Positions 1-6,885 of a DNA stretch of 14,894 nt are shown here, piece by piece. How positions within the stretch are numbered: position 1 is the stretch's first letter; each line of letters begins with the position of its first letter. Location: positions 1-14,894 of the forward strand of contig JALLPB010000533.1 in assembly GCA_036939975.1 (NCBI GenBank), in the 5' to 3' direction. The DNA is from Cyclostephanos tholiformis. Lineage: Eukaryota; Bacillariophyta; Thalassiosirophyceae; Thalassiosirales; Thalassiosiraceae. The position numbers were made by a program, and so were the translations under genes. Below the pieces are notes generated by a model. That model worked only from the letters and a program-made list of their open reading frames with translations, was not told where the DNA came from and ran no database searches.

Positions 1-1217
1 AGTACTAACTAATTATGGGCTAGCTGATCACCTCTATGTCTTGATTACATATGGGTTGCATCAGCGTGCAGGACATTCAATCGTGTGCGTGACTGCCCTT
101 CTGTGTCTACACATCCATACGGCTGGGTACTGCAACCCTCACACTCTACAATAATAAGCATAATTTTCTTTTGCTAATTGCCTCAGTGTGATTTTCTTTT
201 GTTAGTTGCCTCTCAGTGTGGCATCGGGTTGTCCGGGGTGGTCATCATTGTTGTCTTTGTGGTGGCAGTGCCTTTCTCCTGCATGGTGACTGCATATTTT
301 TTTATCGGGGGGTTGGAAGCCATTGCCACCAACAATGACAACATCCTCCTCATTGCAAGCAAAGGGTAGGAAGCTGGCGGCAGTGGCAATAGCATCGCCA
401 TGAGATTGCGCGACGCTCACGAGAGGAAGCAAAAGGCGGATGGAGAGCTGGTTATGGACAATTATTGCCAGGATTTTTGGTACACCTGTACTTCTGGTAA
501 TTGCAGGATGAGATGAGGAAATATTACTGAAGATCATAGCGGATCAAAAGGGAGAAGATAAAAGCCTTGCCTTCTTTGCCAACAAAAATCTGATCCCCTG
601 CGATGTATAGTTTTGACATTGCACGGATGCTTGATGGATGTGTTACTCAAAATCAGCATTGACGCTTATCATCATGATTCAAGGTTATGCAAGAATAAAA
701 CCATCGTTGATGGGCAATGATGACAACGTGAAGACAAATACATTGATGACAAAGACAAAGACAATGACTACTATTATGATGCCATGGCGATTTATGATGA
801 TGGATTCGGTGGTGGACTGGGTGAGATGGTGGTGGAAGGATCGATCAAGGGAGATGAGGCTGGTGGGTGAGAGGGAGAGATAGGAAAGTGGGACAAAGGG
901 GCAATTGCAAGCAAGAGAGGGAGAAGAGATAGGGCTTCATCATGGACAAGATGAAGATGATGATGACAATGATGACAAAGTTCCAGCAGGAACGAGAAAC
1001 CAAAACTAGTTACAAGATTATCCATACATCAACTAGTCTCGAAAGCAATCAGCCAGGAGTTTTCACCACCGGTAACACAATGCTGGATAGGACTATCAAA
1101 TCCAGCTGCTTGTTTGCTGATGCTGGCAAATGCTGCATGTGGGATTTTTATCCCAAATTGGTTTTTGGTTTCAATGCAATGAAACCACATGATTTTACTA
1201 ACACAAACCAGTGACAT

Positions 1218-1251
1218 TAGATTCCTTCATTTTGCACCACAAAGGAATCTA
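1218..1251. repeat. 10-bp perfect inverted repeat (hairpin)
   Basis: The arms are TAGATTCCTT (1218-1227) and AAGGAATCTA (1242-1251), separated by 14 bases. The loop segment CACCAC (1235-1240) can also pair with GTGGTG (1254-1259), so two mutually exclusive folds are possible. Function unknown. Confidence 0.6.
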
Positions 1252-1309
1252 TCGTGGTGATAAGGATGCTGTCCACTCTTGTTGGCAATAACAAATAGAC
1301 AATGCACAT

Positions 1310-1329
1310 TGAATTGTGAGTACAATTCA
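1310..1329. repeat. 8-bp perfect hairpin with 4-base loop
   Basis: The arms TGAATTGT (1310-1317) and ACAATTCA (1322-1329) flank the loop GAGT. It lies about 70 bases beyond the stop codon of the minus-strand ORF that ends at 1398, so it could sit in that ORF's 3' flank. No T-run or other terminator mark is seen. Confidence 0.55.
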
Positions 1330-1397
1330 TCCAAAAAAATGTTTGAACTCTTTACTTTGTCCAAGAATGGAAAGAGTGCATCCTGAATTAGTACAGC

Positions 1398-1667
1398 TCA
1401 AGCATACACCTCTCGAGAAAATAAGGGTGTTAGTGCATTCTCCATAACCAATGTCCAAAGCTCTTTGTGAAGGTTAGTCCATGACATTTCTTTGGAAAAC
1501 TTCATGAAATGAAGAAAGACATCATAATCATTAATCAGTTTTTGAGCAAAGGTCTCATCATCAACAGTTTGGATTAAAAACTTGTACCCTTCTGGAACAA
1601 GATCACCATCAAAACCGAGTTGCTCTCCCGTCTTTTCGATGAACTCGCTTTTGTTCAGATACTTCAT
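1398..1667 (-). CDS. Hypothetical 89-aa protein
   Basis: This is a minus-strand ORF from the first true ATG (1667) to TGA (1398-1400). The open frame runs further upstream, but without another ATG. The product is soluble-looking and mixed-charge, beginning MKYLNKSEFIEK and with an aromatic C-terminal half (FLHFMKF, SWTNLHKELW). It has no low-complexity run, signal peptide or membrane segment. I recognise no family. It faces the 181-aa ORF that starts at 1908, with 240 bases between the two starts. The non-repetitive amino-acid composition argues for real coding. The small size and AT-rich surroundings argue for caution: it could be a terminal exon or a relic. Confidence 0.35.
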   Translation of the reverse strand: MKYLNKSEFIEKTGEQLGFDGDLVPEGYKFLIQTVDDETFAQKLINDYDVFLHFMKFSKEMSWTNLHKELWTLVMENALTPLFSREVYA

Positions 1668-1907
1668 TGCAAATGAAGGGTGAAGAAATCGTAGGTGTGT
1701 GCAAGATGAGTGGTGACGGAGAGTGTCTATGCGAAGTGTGTCTGGAGAGTGTTGTGCGTGAGGAGTGCTGAGACTGAGAGTGTCATCTTTAAAATTCAAA
1801 ATAACCACCACAGCTAATTTTGCCTTGCTTTTTCACATATTCAATTTTTGCTCTGTCATTGGCCTTCATTTATTTGTCCACCTATCACCGCCTTCCTCAA
1901 AGTAGCC
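1668..1907. promoter_or_regulatory. Interval between divergent ORFs, with GAGAGTGT repeats
   Basis: These 240 bases separate two divergent start codons. The left part carries three exact copies of GAGAGTGT, at 1719-1726, 1745-1752 and 1776-1783. Read on the minus strand they are ACACTCTC, giving a CT/CA-rich leader for the minus-strand ORF. The right part is T-rich. A promoter role is inferred from position only. Confidence 0.3.
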
Positions 1908-2453
1908 ATGTCAAAGTCAAACAATACCAATCAGAAGAATCTCTTCTCCTTCTTTTCCAAGAAGGCACCAATGCTACCGGCGGCCGCCTTGTCATCATCG
2001 GCAGCATCATCAAGGTCGGATAACAAGAAGAAGAATGGCATCAATGACGATGATGATATCCCCGCTGCCACAAGTTCTACGAGCAGCGCCACGAAGCATT
2101 GTAGGATATTGGAAGAAAGCAGCAAGGAGGACAAGTTCAATGAGCTTGAGGGGGACGAATTGGATCAAACCTTCAACCAAGCTTTTCCTCACTATGTTTT
2201 CGAGGATTTCAATGAAGAGAAAGAATCCATCAATGGAGAATCCATCAACGGAGAATCCATCAATGAAGAATCCATAGACGAACAAGTTAGGATCAAAGAA
2301 AACACCGATCTTTGCAAGTTTTTGACTTCTATGAATCCTCTTTCAACGAAGACACTATCTGTATATGATGGCTTTTGCGAGCTACCAGCTGATTTGCAAG
2401 CCGACTGCGGCAATTGGTTCAATTTGTTATCTTACAAAACAATGAAAAGTTGA
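1908..2453 (+). CDS. Hypothetical 181-aa protein with N-terminal PIP box
   Basis: The ORF runs from ATG 1908 to TGA 2451-2453. Residues 9-16 read QKNLFSFF, which fits the PCNA-interacting consensus Q-x-x-[ILM]-x-x-[FY]-[FY] and is followed directly by SKK. This is the placement seen at the N-termini of replication and repair proteins such as MSH6. A Ser/Ala-rich stretch and a Lys-rich patch (DNKKKN) follow, then an acidic region (about residues 55-105), four ESING-type pentapeptides (residues 106-125) and a non-repetitive C-terminal part with LCKFLTSMNPLS and ELPADLQADCGNWF. There is no catalytic domain. It could be a small PCNA-binding nuclear protein, the first exon of a longer gene, or a fragment left from a repair gene. 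The frame after the stop does not continue any recognised domain. Confidence 0.45.
   Translation: MSKSNNTNQKNLFSFFSKKAPMLPAAALSSSAASSRSDNKKKNGINDDDDIPAATSSTSSATKHCRILEESSKEDKFNELEGDELDQTFNQAFPHYVFEDFNEEKESINGESINGESINEESIDEQVRIKENTDLCKFLTSMNPLSTKTLSVYDGFCELPADLQADCGNWFNLLSYKTMKS
2223..2282 (+). repeat. Four tandem 15-bp units coding ESING-like pentapeptides
   Basis: The units start at 2223, 2238, 2253 and 2268. The first reads GAATCCATCAATGGA. The second and third each differ from it by one base, and the fourth has drifted further (ESIDE). The unit length is a multiple of three, so copy-number change keeps the frame of the 181-aa ORF. Confidence 0.85.
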
Positions 2454-2515
2454 GAAATTCGGAACAATAATCCCCCTCAACCTCACATCCTTTTTCCGCA
2501 ATTAATGCAAATACG

Positions 2516-3079
2516 ATGTATCCTTGTAGAGATGTCAAATTTCTTTCGATGGATGAGCTTTTTCGTCTGCCTTGTTACGTGAAGTGCCAAGCAAAATTCG
2601 CAAGAAGTGATAGCCTGGCGAAAGCCATTGGTCGACGAAATAATCAATGATTGAAAAATAATACTCAGGATGCGATTCCTATTATTGGATATTGGATTAT
2701 CATTCGTTGGATGCCATCCCAACACAGTGTACTTTCTTGGGATCAAATAAATGTTATTGAGAATGCGTCCGAGAAGTTGGCTGAGATGAGAAACAACACA
2801 AAGATTAATGTAGCTGAAGGAATTTTGAAGCGTGGAAAGACTCAAACCGCTGTTTGGTCATCCGAGGAGGAAGAAGAGCTTCTTAGGCTCTTGAACGCAA
2901 AGAAGACTGTCAGCGCTATTACGGGGTTGATAAAGAAGGGTAATGTTCCAGTTGAAAGGAAAATCATCGAGTTGGGTTGGGAGGTTTGGAGAGGAGGGGG
3001 AAAAAATGGCCGCTTTGAAAAATTAGATGGAGTGAAGGAATATGGTACTCGCCCCCGTCGTTCCGTCACGGGACGATGA
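2516..3079 (+). pseudogene. Possible decayed gene: open frame broken by one stop, Myb/SANT-like segment
   Basis: One plus-strand frame is open from before 2516 (ATG, MYPCRDVKFLSMDELFRL) to TGA 2648-2650, then open again in the same frame to TGA 3077-3079. An internal ATG at 2711 would give a 122-aa product. Its residues 48-70 (VWSSEEEEELLRLL and after) resemble the Trp plus acidic first helix of a Myb/SANT domain, but the later conserved tryptophans are not clear. A polybasic tail (RPRRSVTGR) ends the frame. No GT-AG intron that removes the stop while keeping the frame was found. It may be a pseudogene, a gene with an exon I cannot place, or chance. I recognise no family. Confidence 0.28.
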
Positions 3080-3285
3080 GACGTTATTATTACCATCGCC
3101 ACCGCCATCTATTTCCAGTTGGCAAGTGTTTTTTTTTCTGAGTGGTTATATTCGATAGACCGACTGGATGGAGAACCATCGCAAATGATCCTCGGAAGAG
3201 TGTGATATTGGGCCACGAATAGCAACGGAATACTATTTTTAAGATTTCCGAATAGCAAGCCATAAAAGAATTAATCCGATCTTAT

Positions 3286-5160
3286 CTATACTTCGCAGCA
3301 TTTCAAAATATGGGCCATGGCGCTAAGCACCGCATCTAAAAACGATACAGCCCTTCTTCTTACCAATACCGCCGGGGAATGTTTCTGCTGTACCATCTTG
3401 TCGGCGGCACGAAGATCGTCTACGTCCACTCCTCCACTGCGCTCTACGACAATAGTTCTCACAAAACTGTCATCCTCAAGCTTGGCACGGAGGCCAATCT
3501 CTAAGTCCCTGACTGTCGAACTAGTACTTCTCGTCGTGGTCACCGAAGTGGAGGAGGGCGAAGAGGCAAAACGACACCACGTGTAAACTGCCAGGAGGCG
3601 CGAGAGCGGTTCCAATCCCACCAATTCTACTCCACCGCTGCCGCGACCGCTCCCCATTGCGGCCGCCTCACCGCATCTCCAAATGGACGACGCGATGTGC
3701 ATGATGGCATCGTCGCGCACGCGAAATGACGCCATAAGACGCCCCAACGAATACAGGTGTATACCATTCAACGACGATATGTTGGCGGGGGAGAGGAGGG
3801 AGTCGATTCGACGTCCCACGGCTCGCGCCACCACCGTCGTCGAGGTAGACCGGGCGCCGGAGACGTCGATGTCCCGACGATCGGACAGCAGGGCCGCCAG
3901 GCGTCCCTCGATGTGATCGAGGCATCCGCCACGATGATCGACAATATCGCCGCCGATGCCAACTTGGGCACGACGGAGTGGGACGAAGCGGTTCGGAAAT
4001 CCCCGCAGGAGCAGCATCGCCGTCCACGACGTCATCGCCCAATCCGCAACCTTGTCAGGAGAGACGATTCGTCGGTTGTTGTTATCGTCGCGACGTGCGC
4101 GATCGTCCTCCTCCCAACGCGAGCAACACCTCGACAGCAATTCGACGACGTGCCTCCAGGCGGCAGTGGAACGCCCGCGCGACGACGACGACGATAACGA
4201 TACAACGTCGGCTGGAAGCCTCATCAGGGAAAGGCGCACCCGTTCCATCAGCGCGGCGTCATCGTCAAGGTCTTCGTCGTCGTCCCGCCTCCCGTTCGTC
4301 TCGCTTTCGGCCTTGTGCCTCTTCGTACTCTGGACGTTGTCGTCGTCATCATCATTATCACTATCATCACGACGGCCCCTTCTCTTACCACGTGCGCGAT
4401 CGAAGGACCGACTCAGCATTTCGTACTCTGCGTCGGCCACAAGTCCTTTCCTACGACACGCTCTAACCAGACGTAGGCGGTAATGCATTGCCAGCTCCAC
4501 AACGCAGCCACCGTCCTCGTCGTCGTCGTCACCGGGGGGCGCGGGGGGTCGGAGGAGGGCCCTCCTCATCGGCATGAATCTGTGGGGGAAGAATCGGGCG
4601 ACTCGCGTCAGCTGGGGCGGGACCTCGTCGTCCTCGTCCCCGTCGTCCTCCCCGTCACCGCAAATTTCATCGCAGCCGTCGCCTTCCGACCTCCCATTCT
4701 TCTTCAATCTCCTCGCCCTCTCCTCGTCTTTCGCGATGCAATACGATCGAAACGACCCTAGGATTGGCTCCAACAACGCGATGCATCTCTCCATGCTCGG
4801 ACCCTCCTCGCTCCTCCTCTTCCCGGCGTAGTCGTCGTCGCCGCCCCCCCCGCCGCCCCGTCGTCGACTGTCATCCCCGGCTTGATCCTCGGCATCATCG
4901 TCCACTTGATCGTCGCAATTTAGCAACATGCGCTCGTGGCAAAGTCTCGCGTAACGCGCCAACTGCCGCGATGCCGACGAGGAGGGCGGGGCGGATGCAC
5001 CCGCCGCCGCCGCCGTCGTCGTCGTCGCGCTGCCAGCGGCGATTGCGACCCGCGAGAAGGAGGGCGGCGGGGCATTGTTCGGAGATGAAGATGACGACGA
5101 CGCGGTGGGAACGAAGGGGAGGAGGTTGAAATTGGGTCGCCGGAGCCTTGATGTGGACAT
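3286..5160 (-). CDS. Orphan 624-aa protein with acidic/basic low-complexity runs and a duplicated motif
   Basis: The ORF runs from the first in-frame ATG (5160, MSTSRLRRPNFNLLPF) to TAG (3286-3288). It is the longest uninterrupted frame in the window. In order it has: a Ser/Ala/Thr/Pro-rich N-terminus (20-65), a likely helical segment (66-82), Asp/Gly-rich linkers (84-120), a helical segment (122-155), an acidic linker, then the motif FPHRFMPMRRA (191-201). A basic-acidic stretch with bipartite nuclear-signal character follows (about 259-283). A second motif copy, FPNRFVPLRRA (388-398), is followed by helix-rich sequence to the end. No signal peptide or membrane segment is seen. Composition suggests a nuclear or nucleolar protein, which is inference. 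I recognise no domain. Several plus-strand frames are open opposite it because of its GC-rich codons; they look like shadows. It is divergent from the WSC gene. Unseen introns cannot be excluded. Confidence 0.6.
   Translation of the reverse strand: MSTSRLRRPNFNLLPFVPTASSSSSSPNNAPPPSFSRVAIAAGSATTTTAAAAGASAPPSSSASRQLARYARLCHERMLLNCDDQVDDDAEDQAGDDSRRRGGGGGGDDDYAGKRRSEEGPSMERCIALLEPILGSFRSYCIAKDEERARRLKKNGRSEGDGCDEICGDGEDDGDEDDEVPPQLTRVARFFPHRFMPMRRALLRPPAPPGDDDDEDGGCVVELAMHYRLRLVRACRRKGLVADAEYEMLSRSFDRARGKRRGRRDDSDNDDDDDNVQSTKRHKAESETNGRRDDDEDLDDDAALMERVRLSLMRLPADVVSLSSSSSRGRSTAAWRHVVELLSRCCSRWEEDDRARRDDNNNRRIVSPDKVADWAMTSWTAMLLLRGFPNRFVPLRRAQVGIGGDIVDHRGGCLDHIEGRLAALLSDRRDIDVSGARSTSTTVVARAVGRRIDSLLSPANISSLNGIHLYSLGRLMASFRVRDDAIMHIASSIWRCGEAAAMGSGRGSGGVELVGLEPLSRLLAVYTWCRFASSPSSTSVTTTRSTSSTVRDLEIGLRAKLEDDSFVRTIVVERSGGVDVDDLRAADKMVQQKHSPAVLVRRRAVSFLDAVLSAMAHILKCCEV
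3967..3999 (-). repeat. Second copy of the FPxRFxPxRRA motif in the orphan protein
   Basis: This encodes residues 388-398, FPNRFVPLRRA. It is identical to the first copy (4558-4590) at 8 of 11 positions and shares a following GGC tripeptide about 12-17 residues later, suggesting duplication of a longer helical unit. Confidence 0.6.
4558..4590 (-). repeat. First copy of the FPxRFxPxRRA motif in the orphan protein
   Basis: This encodes residues 191-201, FPHRFMPMRRA. The two copies lie 197 residues apart. Outside the motif the similarity is weak and would need a profile comparison. Confidence 0.6.
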
Positions 5161-5571
5161 GATTGCAACGGTGAGGGACGGAGGAGTAGGAGGCAGGGTC
5201 GGGTAGACTTTCAAACTACCACCACAGCAGCAAAAATCGCATGACTTCCAACAAAAAAATGGCGCGTGGTTTCACGTACGATACTCTATTACTTACAACA
5301 TACTATAGTATGAAACCTCGAACGTAACCGTAACTTTTTACATTCACTCTGCGACATACTTTTATCATTTTTTTGATCATGATCTTTATCCCAGAACAAG
5401 ACCACGCATGATAGGAGGCCAAGCTCGAGCAAGATCAACGATGTGGTGGCGGTCGTTTTTGTTTAGAGTGTTAGCCGCGACAACACATTTCTTGATGCTC
5501 CTTGCCAAAGTTTATAAATTTCGATCGATCGTGCAATCCGCAGCTTCTTGGCCCCACTCATCGTCTCGAGA
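5161..5571. promoter_or_regulatory. Divergent intergenic region of the orphan gene and the WSC gene
   Basis: These 411 bases lie between the two divergent start codons. They contain a TATAAAT element at 5513-5519, 53 bases before the WSC-gene ATG. They also hold the perfect 14-base palindrome CATACTATAGTATG (5299-5312) and a palindromic CGATCGATCG (5522-5531) just after the TATA-like element. No comparable TATA element was seen for the minus-strand gene. The promoter role is inferred. Confidence 0.5.
5299..5312. promoter_or_regulatory. Perfect 14-bp palindrome CATACTATAGTATG
   Basis: The sequence equals its own reverse complement over 14 bases. It lies 139 bases upstream of the minus-strand orphan start and 260 bases upstream of the WSC gene start. 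It is a candidate site for a dimeric DNA-binding protein, by position and symmetry only. Confidence 0.35.
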
Positions 5572-6885
5572 ATGAGGATAAACATGAAGACTTACATTAC
5601 CCCTATGGTTACCGTCCTGGCCAGTGTCGTCATAGCCCGGGAAAATCTTAATGCCACATTTGACTATATGGGATGTTACAATGACGCATTGTCAGGTGGG
5701 GGGGATAGAGACCTGCCACACTTTGCCGGAAACTTAGATTATTTGAACGGACCGAAGGAATGCGTTCGGATTTGCTTCAAAAACGGGTATCAATATGCAG
5801 GATTGCAAAATTCAAACGAATGCTATTGTGGTGACAGCTACACACGTGATAGTCCTAGCAATGAATGCAATATGGAATGTGTGGGTAATAAAAATGAAAT
5901 TTGTGGAGGGCGTGGCCAAAATTCTGTATACCAGACGGCTCAAACTGAATCGAAATTTTTGGTTCGTTATGTTCGTGTGGAGCTGCTAGGTACAAATTAT
6001 TTGCATATGAGAGAGGTGCAAGTGTATGACCAATGTAATGTCAACAAGGCATTGCACAAGAAAACAGATCAGTCAAGCAATTATACAGAAGATGGTGTGA
6101 CCCTGGCGTCATCGTTGGCAGTGGATGGTAGCTCAGCTACGTGGTCTCATACCACACTTGAAGAAGGTCAGTACCACTATCTGATGTTAGACTCCACATT
6201 ATTTCTAGTCCTATTCTTTCTTACAGAACTTTGATTTTGTTTTGGGTTTAAAGACGCCTGGTGGGAGGTGGACTTAGGGGATGACATCGCAGTGTCAAGA
6301 GTGACCATTTTCAATCGATATAATGATCGCATTGGTCATGATTTGTCTGATCGTCTATCAAACTCAGTTGTATACCTCTTTGACCATGAGAGGACAATTC
6401 TACAGACATACAGAATTGCGGACGCAACAAGCAAGTTAGATTTTAGTTTTGATTCAAACCCTTGTCCTTCTGCGCCCGTGATGGCGGAGCCTCGCGGGGA
6501 AAACACAGGCAAAGTTCTTGTCATTGTCACATCTTCTGTTGCAGGATGCATTTCTCTCTTGGCTCTAGCAGTATACTTTCTCCGAATAAGGACATCAAAT
6601 GCCCAGGGTCAACCGACATCCAATCCTGAACGAGACCTGCATATGTCTGAAGAAGGTATTCCCACGACATGTACCCAAGATGCCCAAGGTTCACCGACAT
6701 ACAATCCTGAAAGAGACCCACACATGCCGGAAGAAAGTATCCCCAGGGCAGTGGCAATGCCAATTGTATCTGAGTCTCCATCCAGATCCTCCTCCATATG
6801 GGGAATCAAAATGCTCCCTGGGACTGCTGAGGCTTTCGCACAAGTTCGATATTCTTCGCGTGCTCCCGATCCGCCATCCGAATAG
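5572..6885 (+). CDS. WSC and F5/8 type C domain single-pass membrane protein (408 aa, two exons)
   Basis: Exon 1 is 5572-6166 and exon 2 is 6254-6885. The join (phase 1) gives LEED-AWWEVDLG, the expected core of an F5/8-type-C/fucolectin fold. In order the protein has: a signal peptide (about 1-22), a WSC domain (about 31-122) with eight cysteines (35, 64, 68, 84, 86, 99, 103, 111) and the typical YCGDSY and CGG elements, a galactose-binding-like domain (about 128-262) with YLHMREVQVYD, SLAVDG, WWEVDLG and RLSNSVV, a transmembrane helix (about 286-308), and a 100-residue cytoplasmic tail with two 27-residue repeats. WSC and F5/8C modules bind carbohydrate in known proteins. The likely role is a cell-surface glycan sensor or adhesion protein; the ligand is unknown. 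The start was chosen because ATG 5572 precedes the hydrophobic segment; ATG 5584 is a second in-frame candidate. The tail shows no kinase or other enzyme domain. Confidence 0.87.
6167..6253 (+). other. Intron of the WSC/F5-8C gene (87 bp, GT-AG)
   Basis: The donor is GAAG|GTCAGT and the acceptor TTTAAAG|ACGCC, phase 1. Read-through would stop at a TGA after 22 codons of hydrophobic sequence, and the spliced frame restores the conserved WWEVDLG segment. The intron is T-rich toward its 3' end. Confidence 0.88.
6598..6759 (+). repeat. Two tandem 81-bp coding repeats in the cytoplasmic tail
   Basis: Copy 1 (6598-6678) and copy 2 (6679-6759) each encode 27 residues sharing AQG-PT-NPERD-HM-EE-IP. 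The protein positions are 314-340 and 341-367. The nucleotide copies have diverged at many third positions, so the duplication is not recent. Confidence 0.88.

Larger units (their letters stand above)
1..1397. other. AT-rich stretch with no supportable gene
   Basis: No ORF here looks like a real gene. The open frames are short, mutually overlapping and full of low-complexity ATG/GAT/ACA runs, for example around 700-790 and 945-985. One plus-strand frame ending at 1214 encodes a non-repetitive stretch, but it matches no family I recognise. The stretch contains two perfect hairpins near its right end, listed separately. It may be intergenic DNA or a decayed gene. Confidence 0.5.

Noticed and set aside
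3317..5129. Many plus-strand ORFs opposite the 624-aa orphan, up to 175 codons
   Set aside because: They overlap each other in different frames, are rich in Arg/Ser/Pro as expected from the complement of GC-rich codons, and none has a recognisable domain.
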